Below, piece after piece: positions 28,923 through 37,423 of a stretch of 64,000 nucleotides of DNA. The notes under the pieces were generated by a model that did no database searches, had not been told where the DNA came from, and was given only the letters and a program-made list of their open reading frames with translations. The translations under genes were made by a program, and so were the position numbers. Position 1 is the stretch's first letter. The number at the start of each line of letters is the position of its first letter. The DNA comes from Alphaproteobacteria bacterium (GTDB taxonomy: Bacteria; Pseudomonadota; Alphaproteobacteria; Sphingomonadales; Kordiimonadaceae), in assembly GCA_006226495.1 (NCBI GenBank), contig SBGU01000054.1, positions 22,104-86,103 on the forward strand. The letters are read 5' to 3'.

Positions 28923-31106
28923 TCACTGGGCCGCGACCGAAAACTCCTTTTCCTGCGACTGGACCCTGTGAACATCGGCCAGGAAGCGTTTCACGACCGA
29001 TTCCAGGTCCTTGCTGCAGGTGCCAATCGACTCGGACGATGTGCGGACCTGCGCGGCCGAACTGCGGGTTTCGCCCGACAGGGTCTTGACCGCGGCTACA
29101 TGACGCGACACTTCCTGCGTGCCCAGGTGCGCTTCCTGCACATTGCGGGAAATCTCGCCGGTCGCGGCACCCTGTTCCTCGACCGCGGCGGAGATGGACG
29201 TGGAAATCTCGTTCATATGTTCGATGATCGTGCGGATCGCCTGCACCGCTGCGGCCACATCGCCGGAAACCGACTGGATATTGCGCACATGGGTTGCGAT
29301 ATCGTCGGTTGCCCGCGCGGTCTGGGTCGCCAGCGCCTTCACTTCGCTGGCCACGACCGCAAAGCCCTTGCCGGCGTCCCCCGCACGTGCCGCCTCGATG
29401 GTGGCATTCAGCGCCAAAAGGTTGGTCTGTTCGGCAATGTCGGTGATCAGCTTCACCACGTCGCCAATGCGGGCCGAGCTTTGCCCCAGGTTATCGACGA
29501 TTTCAGTGGCCTGGTTCGCCTTGCCGACCGCTTCTTCGGAAATGGTGCTCGATTCACTGACCTGCCGGCTGATTTCATTGATGGACGCAGTCAGTTCCTC
29601 AGCGGCGCTGGCGACCGTATGCACATTGGCGGCGGTTTCTTCCGCCGCACTTGCGGCGCCATTGCTGCGGTCGTCATTGCTGCGAGCATGACGGGTGATG
29701 GTTTCCGCAGCTTCGTTCAGGTCCTGGCAGGCATGGCCGAGAAGTGCCATGGCCTCGCCGATACGGCTGTCGAAACTGGCTGTCAGGGCTTCAATCGCCT
29801 TGCCGCGTTCGACCCGCGCTTTCAGGGCTTCAGCTTCGCGCCGTTTCTCCTCGGCTTCGCGGGCCATTTTTTCTTTCATCGCCTGCTCGCGCTCGCGCTG
29901 TTGCTCGGCCATATCCAATAACGCCTTTTCTTCCAGCCGAATGCGTTCGAGCCCGCTTTGGCGGAAGGCCTCGACACTGTTGGCCATGCGGCCGACGGCA
30001 CTGCCATAATCGGTAAAGGGCACCACCGTATCCAGTTTGCCGTCCGCCAGGGTCAGCATAATTTTTTCAAGTGTGCCGAGCGGGCGGTCGAGGCTGCGGT
30101 AAATGGCGAAACTGGCCAGCAGGACAAGGATCGAGCCGACAAGGGCCACAATGCCATAGGTCCAGTAGGTGCTGTCCGCTGCGTGCGCCCGCTCGGTCGC
30201 CTCGGCAAGGATGAAAGCATTGATCTGGTCCTCGACCGTCTTCATCAGGTCGATCTTGCGGGTAATTTCGTCGAACCATTCTGTCGCCGAAAAGGTCGTG
30301 GTGCCGACATTGCCCTGGGTCGCAAAGACATGGTCGCGCATTGCGGCGACATGCTGCACCGCGGGGCCGGTGACCGTGCTGTCGTACAAACGTTGCAGTT
30401 CGTCGGGCGCATAATCGCGGAACAGTTCAAGATAGGTTTGCTCAGCCTCGATAAGCTCGGTGAAACGCTTGAAGGTGGCCGGCGAAAAGGCGCCGGCTGC
30501 AAAACCTGCATTGCCCATGGCGCGTTCGAGACCAGACTTTTCCTTGGCTTCAAGGAAGCCGACATAGGAGGTAATCTGCCGGGCCAGTTCGGCGTCCGAG
30601 CTGGCACTTGCCATGGACTTTATGATGTCGAGAAGGGACGCGACGGTGGCGGTGTAGCGGTTCGCCATTTCGCCGACAGTCAGGCGCTTGCTATCGACGC
30701 CGGCGCGTAAGGTGCGCAGTTCGCCAAGGTGCTGTTCCGCCTCGGACACCTTTGCAGCAAATGTCGGGTCGAGTTCATTTCTGTCCAGTGTGGCGACGGC
30801 AGTGCGAAATTGCACGACGGCAATGTCGCTTTCGCCGATCTGGCTTGTCAGCAGTGACTTCAGGTCTTCGCGGCCCCCCGATCCCAGATAGCCGGCTGAC
30901 CGACCGCGCTCTTTCTGAAGTTCGTGGGCAACAGTGCTGACCGCGGGCGCAAAGGCCGCAAGGTCCTTGATCTTGTTGGCTTCTACGTCGATCTGCCCGG
31001 CAAGCAGGACCTCGCGGACCGCCAGCAGGATCGCGACAATCAGGGGGACAAGGGCAAGAACAGCAATACGCACACCAAGGCTCAGGTCGTTAAGGGTCTT
31101 TTCCAT
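28923..31106 (-). CDS. Methyl-accepting chemotaxis protein with NIT sensor domain
   Basis: A 727-residue transmembrane chemoreceptor. A first membrane segment (about 11-35) is followed by a periplasmic all-helical NIT domain (about 55-300), recognised by [15 protein letters not shown] and [19 protein letters not shown], then a second segment (about 317-340), a HAMP region and the signalling domain with the hairpin tip [24 protein letters not shown] domains in other bacteria sense nitrate or nitrite, but the ligand here is inferred only. The ATG at 31106 has AGGAAG five bases upstream; a GTG at 31112 is too close to it. It is monocistronic, after the L27 terminator. Confidence 0.9.
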   Translation of the reverse strand: MEKTLNDLSLGVRIAVLALVPLIVAILLAVREVLLAGQIDVEANKIKDLAAFAPAVSTVAHELQKERGRSAGYLGSGGREDLKSLLTSQIGESDIAVVQFRTAVATLDRNELDPTFAAKVSEAEQHLGELRTLRAGVDSKRLTVGEMANRYTATVASLLDIIKSMASASSDAELARQITSYVGFLEAKEKSGLERAMGNAGFAAGAFSPATFKRFTELIEAEQTYLELFRDYAPDELQRLYDSTVTGPAVQHVAAMRDHVFATQGNVGTTTFSATEWFDEITRKIDLMKTVEDQINAFILAEATERAHAADSTYWTYGIVALVGSILVLLASFAIYRSLDRPLGTLEKIMLTLADGKLDTVVPFTDYGSAVGRMANSVEAFRQSGLERIRLEEKALLDMAEQQREREQAMKEKMAREAEEKRREAEALKARVERGKAIEALTASFDSRIGEAMALLGHACQDLNEAAETITRHARSNDDRSNGAASAAEETAANVHTVASAAEELTASINEISRQVSESSTISEEAVGKANQATEIVDNLGQSSARIGDVVKLITDIAEQTNLLALNATIEAARAGDAGKGFAVVASEVKALATQTARATDDIATHVRNIQSVSGDVAAAVQAIRTIIEHMNEISTSISAAVEEQGAATGEISRNVQEAHLGTQEVSRHVAAVKTLSGETRSSAAQVRTSSESIGTCSKDLESVVKRFLADVHRVQSQEKEFSVAAQ

Positions 31107-31276
31107 AACCACTTCCTCAAAAGCCAGTTTCTACGTGTGTTCAATTTCTCCGGGTACTGCTACTAAAAATTACCTATGCGGTTAATTTAACAACCGGGTC
31201 TTAATTTATCCTAAAATTCGACCAATAGCGGTACGAAATAGTTGTCGCCTGCTGATAATTTCGGGGCTGAAATGAA

Positions 31277-31301
31277 AAAGGCGAGCCAAAGGCCCGCCTT
31301 T
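31277..31301 (-). terminator. Rho-independent terminator of rplU-rpmA
   Basis: On the minus strand AAAGGCG pairs with CGCCTTT around an inner GGCC/GGCT helix and small loop, and the stem runs straight into a T-run. It lies about 75 bases after the rpmA stop. Confidence 0.85.
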
Positions 31302-31375
31302 ACATGATCCCGGCCCCCAAAAGGACGGGATGAATTCTTGTCCGTTTCGGGGCGCGCATGGCGCCCCGGCCCGGC

Positions 31376-31627
31376 TTAACCTTCGACGTGTACGAAGGAT
31401 TTACCGCCTTTACCGCGGGTGAACTTCACAGCGCCTTCAACCAGCGCGAACAGGGTGTGATCCTTGCCCATGCCGACGTTTTCGCCCGGATACCATTTGG
31501 TACCGCGCTGACGCACGATGATGTTGCCCGGAATGACGGCTTCGCCGCCGAACTTCTTGACCCCGAGACGGCGGCCTGCGGTATCGCGGCCGTTACGGGA
31601 ACTACCACCAGCTTTTTTGTGAGCCAT
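31376..31627 (-). CDS. rpmA: 50S ribosomal protein L27
   Basis: L27 sits at the peptidyl-transferase centre of the 50S subunit. The 83-residue protein begins [20 protein letters not shown] with the conserved short N-terminal tail, and includes [19 protein letters not shown] and [20 protein letters not shown]. Nothing is missing. It is the second gene of the rplU-rpmA operon, 28 bases after L21, the standard arrangement. Confidence 0.99.
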   Translation of the reverse strand: MAHKKAGGSSRNGRDTAGRRLGVKKFGGEAVIPGNIIVRQRGTKWYPGENVGMGKDHTLFALVEGAVKFTRGKGGKSFVHVEG

Positions 31628-31655
31628 TTGGTTACTCCTATTTCTTTAGGGCCGC

Positions 31656-32030
31656 TTATTCAGCAGCAGCTTCTTCGGTTTTCGCGGCTTTTTTGGCCGG
31701 AGCTTTTTTCGCCTTGGCGGCGCCGGCAATGCCGGTCACGCGCAGGACGGTGATTTCCTGGCGATGGCCTTTTTTGCGGCGGTAGTTCTGGCGACGTTTC
31801 TTTTTGAAGACGATGATCTTCTTGTCTTTTTTCTGCTCAAGCACGGTTGCGGTAACCGAGGCGCCAGCAACAAGCGGTTCGCCTACTTTAACGCCGGCTT
31901 CATCGCCAACCATGAGAACTTCTTCGAGGGTGATGGTTGCACCGGCGTCGCCCGCCAGCTTTTCAACCTTGATCACATCACCTTCGGCCACGCGGTACTG
32001 TTTACCGCCGGTCTTGACGACTGCGAACAT
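31656..32030 (-). CDS. rplU: 50S ribosomal protein L21
   Basis: L21 is a 50S subunit protein that contacts 23S rRNA with L20. The start [18 protein letters not shown] and the basic segment [17 protein letters not shown] are the family marks. At 124 residues it carries a C-terminal Lys/Ala-rich extension (about 103-124, [20 protein letters not shown]), longer than the roughly 103-residue enteric form but common in Alphaproteobacteria. It is the first gene of the rplU-rpmA operon. Confidence 0.98.
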   Translation of the reverse strand: MFAVVKTGGKQYRVAEGDVIKVEKLAGDAGATITLEEVLMVGDEAGVKVGEPLVAGASVTATVLEQKKDKKIIVFKKKRRQNYRRKKGHRQEITVLRVTGIAGAAKAKKAPAKKAAKTEEAAAE

Positions 32031-32137
32031 ATCCGTTCCTTTCTTCTACACGCCGCAGCAAACCGGGTGGGGCCAAGGACCCTGTGAAACTCCCACACTT
32101 TGGGCGGTTTCCGCTGGCTTCTTACATAAAGCAAAAG

Positions 32138-32163
32138 GGCGGCAGGAACCGATTCCTTCCGCC
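32138..32163 (-). terminator. Hairpin terminator after the dipeptidase gene
   Basis: An 11-position stem with one mismatch (GGCGGCAGGAA against TTCCTTCCGCC) and a four-base loop is followed on the minus strand by CCCTTTTGC. It lies about 62 bases past the dipeptidase stop and upstream of rplU, insulating the two. Confidence 0.7.
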
Positions 32164-32225
32164 AGTGGCGCGGAATATACGGATTGGAGCGGCAGAGTCA
32201 ATGCCTAAGTGGGCCTAAGGTGCGT

Positions 32226-33305
32226 TCAGCCCAGCACGGTACCGAAGAGCCGAAGCCAGTTGGCCCCCAACAGCTTTTCCATGTCGCCGGTTGAATAGCC
32301 GCGTTTTGCGAGCACGGGCAACAGGGTGCGGAAGCGTTCGGGCTCGTCCAGTTCCGGCACCCACGCCGGCCACTGCACGTCATAGCTGGGTTTATAGACC
32401 TTCAGGCGCGGTTCGTACCAGTTTTCCCGCGTCGCCCAGCTTTTGATGCCGCGCACCGGGAAATCGGTCGCCAGGCCCACATGGTCGATGCCCATCACCT
32501 TCACCGCATGGTCGATATGATCGGCATAGGTTTCGATGGTGGTGTCCGTGCCCGGATTTTTGCCAAGGAAATATCCAAGCGCCGCCATACCGGCCACACC
32601 GCCCGCGTCCGCAAGGGTCCTGAGCGCATGGTCGTCCTTGGCGCGCGGGTGGCCGGGACGCAGCGCTTCGCACATGGTGTGGGTGAAGGCGATGGGCTTT
32701 TTGGAAAGCCGGATCGCGTCCAGGGTCGTCTGTTTGCCGGAATGCGACACGTCCACCAGAATGCCCAGGTCGTTCATGCGGTCAACCACCGCGACCCCGA
32801 AGTCCGACAGGCCGGCATTGGTGCGTTCGGTGCTGCCATCGCCCACAAGGTTGCGGCTGTTGTAGGTAAGCTGGAAACAGCGTGCGCCCATGTCGTAAAG
32901 GATATCGACATTGTCGACATCACCCTCGAGCATGGTGGTGTTCTGGAAATTCATCATCACCGCCAGCTTGCCGGTCTGTTTTGCGGTCAGGAAATCGGCG
33001 GCTTTGAGCGCGAACATATAGCGCTCGCCTTCCGCCTGCACCCGGCGCTGCCATTCCAGCAGTTCATCTAGGGCGACCTTCAGGCTGGACCGGTTCAGGC
33101 TGGTGACAATGCCGGTGTAGCCGGACCGCACGACCGCCTTGTGTTCGTCCTCATCCCATTTATGCGCGAAGCTCAAGGTGTCGATGACGATGGATTTGTC
33201 ATAAAGCGCATCCAGGTCGGTGCCGGCGGCGAAGGCGGCGGGTGCCACACCGGTTGCGGCGGCTGCGGCAGCCAGTTTCATTAAGTCGCGTCTGTCCAGG
33301 TCCAT
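32226..33305 (-). CDS. Membrane dipeptidase (peptidase M19 family), Tat-exported
   Basis: A 359-residue member of the renal dipeptidase family, zinc enzymes cleaving dipeptides. It begins with a twin-arginine signal, LDRRDLMKLAAAAAATG, ending AAFA, so it should be folded before export. Family marks are FQNTTMLEGDVDNV, ILVDVSHSGKQTTLDAI with IAFTHT, and IDHVGLATDFPV. The first metal motif, normally H-x-D, is not obvious: the region reads IVIDTLSFAHKWDED, so metal binding may differ. The start at 33305 has a GGGGGAAAG ribosome site and gives the signal peptide; a longer frame to 33509 crosses the divergent nitrilase promoter and is rejected. Confidence 0.85.
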   Translation of the reverse strand: MDLDRRDLMKLAAAAAATGVAPAAFAAGTDLDALYDKSIVIDTLSFAHKWDEDEHKAVVRSGYTGIVTSLNRSSLKVALDELLEWQRRVQAEGERYMFALKAADFLTAKQTGKLAVMMNFQNTTMLEGDVDNVDILYDMGARCFQLTYNSRNLVGDGSTERTNAGLSDFGVAVVDRMNDLGILVDVSHSGKQTTLDAIRLSKKPIAFTHTMCEALRPGHPRAKDDHALRTLADAGGVAGMAALGYFLGKNPGTDTTIETYADHIDHAVKVMGIDHVGLATDFPVRGIKSWATRENWYEPRLKVYKPSYDVQWPAWVPELDEPERFRTLLPVLAKRGYSTGDMEKLLGANWLRLFGTVLG

Positions 33306-33405
33306 GCTTTCCCCCTTGCCGCCGGTGCGGCTTTTGGTCCTAACTGTCGCGGGCAGGGGCAGTGCTGTCAAGTCACGCACCCGGCACGACAAGGAGGAAA
33401 AACCA

Positions 33406-34344
33406 ATGACCGTGATCACCGGCGCCGTGGTGCAGGCAGGCACACCGCTTTTTGACAAAAAAGCCACCTTCGAGAAACTCGCGGACCTGATTGCTGACGC
33501 TGGCGCCAAGGGCGCGCAGCTTGTGGTGCTGCCTGAAGCCTTTGTCGGCGGTTACCCCAAGGGTCTGGATTTTGGCGTGCGGCTGGGCTCCCGCTCCGAC
33601 GAAGGGCGCGACATGTTCCGCCTTTATGCGGAACAGGCGATTCTGGTGCCGGGCCCGGATGTGGACACGATCGGCAAGATGGTCGCGAAGGCCGGCGTGC
33701 ATCTGGTCGTGGGTGTGGTCGAACGCGACGGCGGCACGCTTTATTGCACGTCGCTGTATTTTGCGCCCGACGGCAGCTTGCTGGCCAAACACCGCAAGCT
33801 GATGCCCACGGCGCTTGAGCGCGTGGTCTGGGGTTTTGGCGACGGTTCGACCCTCGCGGCCCCAAAAACCGATATCGGCATCCTGGGCGGCGCCATCTGC
33901 TGGGAAAATTATATGCCGCAACTGCGCCTCGCCATGTATGGCAAGGGGGTCGAGTTTTACTGCGCCCCCACGGTGGATGACCGCGATGTCTGGCTGCCGA
34001 CCATGCAGACCATCGCCCTTGAGGGCCGCTGTTTTGTGCTGAGCGCCTGCCAGTATATGGAACGCGGGTATGGCCCGGCCGATTACCACCCCATCCAGGG
34101 CGAAGCGCCGGACACGGTGCTGATCCGGGGCGGCAGTTGTATCGTCTCGCCCTTTGGCAAGGTGCTGGCGGCACCGGTATTCGGGCGCGAATGCATCCAG
34201 CTTGCCGAACTCGACAAAGCCGACATCCTGCGCGGCAAATACGATCTTGATGTCGTCGGCCATTATGGCCGGCCTGATATCTTTCGGCTCGAGGTCGACG
34301 AACGGCCCAAGGCCAGCCTGGCGCCGCGGGGCACAGGCGAATAG
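33406..34344 (+). CDS. Carbon-nitrogen hydrolase, nitrilase type
   Basis: A 312-residue enzyme of the nitrilase superfamily, which hydrolyses nitriles to acids and ammonia. The catalytic triad is visible: Glu44 in VVLPEAFVGGYPKG, Lys131 in KHRKLMPT and Cys165 in GGAICWENYMP. The last motif is the form found in true nitrilases rather than amidases. The preferred substrate cannot be read from sequence. The ATG at 33406 has a strong AAGGAGG site. It is divergent from the dipeptidase, 100 bases away, and convergent with the nitronate monooxygenase gene. Confidence 0.9.
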   Translation: MTVITGAVVQAGTPLFDKKATFEKLADLIADAGAKGAQLVVLPEAFVGGYPKGLDFGVRLGSRSDEGRDMFRLYAEQAILVPGPDVDTIGKMVAKAGVHLVVGVVERDGGTLYCTSLYFAPDGSLLAKHRKLMPTALERVVWGFGDGSTLAAPKTDIGILGGAICWENYMPQLRLAMYGKGVEFYCAPTVDDRDVWLPTMQTIALEGRCFVLSACQYMERGYGPADYHPIQGEAPDTVLIRGGSCIVSPFGKVLAAPVFGRECIQLAELDKADILRGKYDLDVVGHYGRPDIFRLEVDERPKASLAPRGTGE

Positions 34345-34353
34345 CCAAAAAAG

Positions 34354-34379
34354 AAAAGGCGGCACGGGGCCGCCTTTTT
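34354..34379 (+). terminator. Rho-independent terminator between convergent genes
   Basis: AAAAGGCGG pairs with CCGCCTTTT around a seven-base loop and runs into a T-run on the plus strand; the opposing A-run gives a T-run on the minus strand. It lies ten bases past the nitrilase stop and 22 from the end of the nitronate monooxygenase gene, so it probably serves both. Confidence 0.88.
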
Positions 34380-34401
34380 GCTGTTCTGTATATGCCTGCC
34401 T

Positions 34402-35382
34402 CTATTCGGCGGCTTTGGCGTATGTGCCGGCAAGGCGTTCCTTGGCGGCGAAATATTCGTCGGCCAGGCGGTCCACCAGCTTCGCAGCCGGCAGGATTTC
34501 CTTCACGGCGCCGATGCCCTGGCCGCAGCCCCAGATGTCGCGCCATGCTTTTTTGGCTTCCGTACCGCCCGAGCCGAAATTCATCTTGGACGGGTCGCTT
34601 TCCGGCAGGTTCTTGGGGTCAAGGCCCGCTGCGACAATGGACGGCGCCAGATAGTTGCCATGGATGCCGGTGAACAGGTTCGAATAGACGATGTCGTCGG
34701 CGCCGCAATCGACAATCGCCTGCTTGTAGCGTTCGTCGGCATTGGCTTCCTTGGTGGCGATGAAGGCCGAACCGATATAACCGAAATCCGCGCCCATGGC
34801 CTGGGCCGCCAGAACCGCACCACCGGTGGCGATGGAACCCGAAAGCGCGAGCGGGCCGTCGAACCATTCGCGAATTTCCTGAACGAGTGCGAAGGGCGAC
34901 AGGGTGCCCGCGTGGCCACCGGCACCGGCGGCAACGGCGATCAGGCCGTCGGCACCTTTTTCGATGGCCTTTTTGGCGAAGCGGTTGTTGATGATGTCAT
35001 GCAGCACCACACCGCCATAGGAATGGGCGGCGTCGTTGACTTCCTTCACGGCGCCCAGGGACGTGATGATTACCGGCACCTTGTATTTTACGCACAGTTC
35101 CATGTCGTGCATCAGGCGTTCATTCGATTTATGCACGATCTGGTTCACGGCGAAGGGCGCGGCAGGCTTGTCCGGGTTGGCCTGGTTATAGGCATCCAGT
35201 TCTTCAGTGATGCGTTTCAGCCATTGTTCGAGCACTTCGACCGGGCGGGCATTGAGCGCCGGGAACGAGCCGACAATGCCGGCCTTGCACTGGGCAATCA
35301 CCAGGTCGGGGTTCGAGATGATGAAAAGCGGCGACCCGATCACCGGGATACGCAGATGCTGGAATACGGACGGCAGCGCCAT
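34402..35382 (-). CDS. Nitronate monooxygenase (2-nitropropane dioxygenase family)
   Basis: An FMN-dependent TIM-barrel enzyme of 326 residues that oxidises nitronates to carbonyl compounds and nitrite. Recognisable features are the start IPVIGSPLFIISNPDLVIAQ, the central GADGLIAVAAGAGGHAG, and the FMN phosphate-binding strands LSGSIATGGAVLAAQAMGAD followed by GYIGSAFIATKEANA. It may detoxify propionate-3-nitronate or other nitro compounds; the true substrate is unknown. A promoter with unusual repeats lies upstream (35414-35518). Nitrilase and this gene are convergent, both in nitrogen-compound breakdown. Confidence 0.9.
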   Translation of the reverse strand: MALPSVFQHLRIPVIGSPLFIISNPDLVIAQCKAGIVGSFPALNARPVEVLEQWLKRITEELDAYNQANPDKPAAPFAVNQIVHKSNERLMHDMELCVKYKVPVIITSLGAVKEVNDAAHSYGGVVLHDIINNRFAKKAIEKGADGLIAVAAGAGGHAGTLSPFALVQEIREWFDGPLALSGSIATGGAVLAAQAMGADFGYIGSAFIATKEANADERYKQAIVDCGADDIVYSNLFTGIHGNYLAPSIVAAGLDPKNLPESDPSKMNFGSGGTEAKKAWRDIWGCGQGIGAVKEILPAAKLVDRLADEYFAAKERLAGTYAKAAE

Positions 35383-35413
35383 GGATGTGCCTCTTGTGCT
35401 GTTTTGACCTTTG

Positions 35414-35453
35414 GGCCGATTGTCCCTGCAAAATATGTCAGGGGCAATCGGCC
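35414..35453 (-). promoter_or_regulatory. 15-bp inverted repeat around the -10 of the nitronate monooxygenase promoter
   Basis: GGCCGATTGTCCCTG and CAGGGGCAATCGGCC form a 15-position inverted repeat (one G-T) with a ten-base centre. On the minus strand TTGAAA (35459-35454) and TATTTT (35435-35430) are 18 bases apart, so the centre contains the -10 and the arms cover the spacer and start site. This looks like a repressor operator; as RNA it could also fold if transcription began upstream. Confidence 0.55.
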
Positions 35454-35483
35454 TTTCAAGAGAACATAGCGTGCCAGGCGCCC

Positions 35484-35518
35484 GCGTCCAGTATTTTAGA
35501 CTGGTGCGTCCAGTATTT
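35484..35518 (-). promoter_or_regulatory. Two 13-bp direct repeats 22 bp apart upstream of the nitronate monooxygenase promoter
   Basis: GCGTCCAGTATTT occurs at 35484-35496 and again at 35506-35518. The 22-bp period is two turns of the helix, and the pair lies about 25-60 bases upstream of the -35, where activator sites are expected. The first copy also overlaps a CCAGT-N7-ACTGG inverted repeat (35488-35504). Confidence 0.45.
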
Positions 35519-35529
35519 CCGCCGTGTGC

Positions 35530-36159
35530 CTACTGGGCGTAGCGGAAACGGGCCGCGAGGGCAGCCTTCATGGCGGCGTCGGCGAGCGCAGGGTCGCCGG
35601 TACCCATCAGGGATTCGGGCCGGTACTCAAGGCCCAGTTCCATCAGGGACGCGACAAAGTCGCCTTTGAGGAGGCGGGTCAGATAGATGCCCAGCTCAAT
35701 GGCTGTGCCGGGGCCGGCTGCGGTGATCACATGGCCGTCCTGCAGGATGCGCTCGTCCGACACGGAAACCCCCATGCGGGCCAGTTCGGCGCGGGCCAGC
35801 CAGTTGGTGGTGGCTTTCCTGCCGTCCAGAAGCCCGGCACGGGCCAGGATCAAAGCGCCGGTGCAGATGCTGGCCACCGGTTTGGGCCCCGCCCCCAGGC
35901 GTTTCAGGAACGCGACCTCGGGGCTGTCGGCATCGCAGGCAATCTCACCTTCGCCGCCCGGCACCAGAATCAGGTCGGCCTGGTCGATGGCGCCGAAGGT
36001 GGCGGTGGGCACCAAAGGCACCCCGCCTTCCAGCATGATGGGCCCCAAGGTCCGTGCGGCATAGGTAACATTGCCGATGGCGGCCAGCGCCTGTGCGGGG
36101 CCGAAAATATCCAGCGGCGCGGCGCCGGGATAAACAAGAATGACGGTATCTGCTTTCAT
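35530..36159 (-). CDS. DJ-1/PfpI family protein, isonitrile-hydratase-like
   Basis: A 209-residue class I glutamine-amidotransferase-fold protein. The start MKADTVILVYPGAAPLDIFG and the nucleophile elbow VASICTGALILARAGLLDG (Cys99) followed by RKATTNW match the DJ-1/PfpI branch that includes isonitrile hydratase and the sensor part of AraC-type regulators, but no DNA-binding domain is present. The function is not settled: isonitrile hydratase, glyoxalase III or a repair enzyme are alternatives. AGGAGA precedes the ATG at 36159. Its leader holds a ZTP-type riboswitch and terminator, which suggests a role tied to purine or one-carbon stress. Confidence 0.85.
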   Translation of the reverse strand: MKADTVILVYPGAAPLDIFGPAQALAAIGNVTYAARTLGPIMLEGGVPLVPTATFGAIDQADLILVPGGEGEIACDADSPEVAFLKRLGAGPKPVASICTGALILARAGLLDGRKATTNWLARAELARMGVSVSDERILQDGHVITAAGPGTAIELGIYLTRLLKGDFVASLMELGLEYRPESLMGTGDPALADAAMKAALAARFRYAQ

Positions 36160-36200
36160 GGTCGATCTCCTGTGTTGGCGCATGGCCGTGCCATGTGCCC

Positions 36201-36247
36201 GAAAACAAAAACGCCCGGGCCCTTATTCGAAGGGTGGCCCAGGCGAT
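36201..36247 (-). terminator. Riboswitch expression platform: intrinsic terminator before the DJ-1 gene
   Basis: On the minus strand CGCCTGGGCC pairs with GGCCCGGGCG and is followed by TTTTTGTTTT. The left arm is the same CGCCTGGGC that forms the pseudoknot of the upstream aptamer, so ligand binding should prevent this hairpin and allow read-through. Confidence 0.85.
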
Positions 36248-36320
36248 CGACCGACTAGATTTTACCTTGGCATGACGCGCTTCCCAGGGGTGCTCCCCTA
36301 CTTTCGCCAGTTGCGCGCCA
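36237..36320 (-). promoter_or_regulatory. ZTP/ZMP riboswitch (pfl RNA) controlling the DJ-1/PfpI gene
   Basis: Read on the minus strand, P1 pairs TGGCGCGC (36320-36313) with GCGCGTCA (36280-36273). Inside it lie the conserved ACTGGCGAA, a P2 hairpin AGGGG/CCCCT (36286-36299) and GGGAAGC. After a linker comes CGCCTGGGC (36245-36237), the conserved pseudoknot strand. These are the hallmark elements of the ZTP class, which senses the purine intermediate ZMP/ZTP that builds up when 10-formyl-tetrahydrofolate is short. The arrangement predicts an ON switch acting on the terminator that shares the last strand. Identification is by recalled consensus, not by a covariance model. Confidence 0.8.
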
Positions 36321-36340
36321 CAGTGGCCCAAGCAGGACCG

Positions 36341-36369
36341 ATTTTAGCGTGCGCGGCTCAAGCCGGCAA
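36341..36369 (-). promoter_or_regulatory. Promoter of the riboswitch-DJ-1 transcript
   Basis: TTGCCG (36369-36364) and TAAAAT (36346-36341) on the minus strand are 17 bases apart. Transcription would begin near 36334, about 14 bases before the aptamer, so the riboswitch has its own promoter downstream of the gene ending at 36394. Confidence 0.6.
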
Positions 36370-36393
36370 GCGCCGAGAGGCAGGCAACCCGAA

Positions 36394-37383
36394 TTAAGTG
36401 GTTGTGCCGAACTGGATGGCCACACGGTCCTGCGCCTGCATTTCCACGAAGGCGAGGCTGAAGCTGCCGCTGCTGCCGGGTGTCGGCACGATGGTCGGGC
36501 TTGCTGCCCAGTGCCCGCCATTCAGCCAACTGCCCACGGGGGTAACCGGGCCATCGATCAGTTTGCCGGTCATGTCGTATGTGGCAATGATGGGTACACC
36601 GGCGCTCGTGACCGCAAACAGGCACAGGTTGCCGCCGGCGACCGCAAGGTCGAATGCCCCGATGTCGAAGCCGCCAAGCAGCGGCACAGGGGTGCCAAGC
36701 TTGTTGTTATTGATATCGTAGTTTGCCAGGGACAGCGGCCCGGCAGGACCGCCGGACGGTGCGGTTTCCCCGCTGCCCGCCCCCTGATAGACCAGGGACA
36801 CAGTTGCGGGCAGCCCGGAACTTAGGTCGCCGATGATGCGACCGGCGGACACCGGGGCCGCAGATGTGCCGACAATACCCGAAACATGGGGTACCTGCTG
36901 GCCGTCCTGCGTCTGCAGGCCGATGAGCCCGAACTGATAGCCGCTGAAAATGGCCGATACAAACTGCTGGCTGGCCGCCTTGCTGCTTGAATTGAGCATG
37001 AAATGCGGTCGCCGTGTGTCTTCGACCTTGTAGCTATACAGCGGCGCCAGTTTGCTGTCCTTGAACTCGGACACCGACAGGATATTCCAGCCGCCACCAA
37101 ACTGGCTTGCTGCAACCTGCAGGGGGGCGCTGCCGGAAGCGACAAGGTTCCATAGGGGCGGCACGGTCAGCAGGGTCGGGATTGCCAGGCTTTGCGGCAG
37201 GCTGGTGGTCGGTGCAGCCGGCGCATGCAGGCTCAGGGTTGCGGCAAAACCGCTGGCGGGATCGCTTGCCATATCAGGCCGCCCGAAACCCGCAACATAA
37301 AGGCCGAGGTCGCCGCCGTTGGCGACAAGCTGGATGTCGCCTGTCGCTTCAATATCCTGCAGCTTTGAAATCTGGATATTCAT
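36394..37383 (-). CDS. Uncharacterised protein, third gene of an Ig/transglutaminase-like cassette
   Basis: I do not recognise this 329-residue protein. It is acidic, rich in Gly, Ser, Ala and Pro, and looks beta-rich with repeated short strands such as GDLGLYVAGFGRPD, GGWNILSVSEF, GGNLCLFAVTSAGVPIIA and GSFSLAFVEMQ. The pattern of G-x-L-x-L-x-V strands followed by turns could be a beta-propeller or a carbohydrate-type sandwich, but this is a guess. No signal peptide or membrane helix is present. It lies 40 bases after the transglutaminase-like gene on the same strand and is probably co-transcribed with it. The next gene downstream has its own promoter. Confidence 0.6.
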   Translation of the reverse strand: MNIQISKLQDIEATGDIQLVANGGDLGLYVAGFGRPDMASDPASGFAATLSLHAPAAPTTSLPQSLAIPTLLTVPPLWNLVASGSAPLQVAASQFGGGWNILSVSEFKDSKLAPLYSYKVEDTRRPHFMLNSSSKAASQQFVSAIFSGYQFGLIGLQTQDGQQVPHVSGIVGTSAAPVSAGRIIGDLSSGLPATVSLVYQGAGSGETAPSGGPAGPLSLANYDINNNKLGTPVPLLGGFDIGAFDLAVAGGNLCLFAVTSAGVPIIATYDMTGKLIDGPVTPVGSWLNGGHWAASPTIVPTPGSSGSFSLAFVEMQAQDRVAIQFGTTT

Positions 37384-37423
37384 TGCCTTTTTCCCTGTTC
37401 GCGCATGCGTTGCCGGTGGTGGA

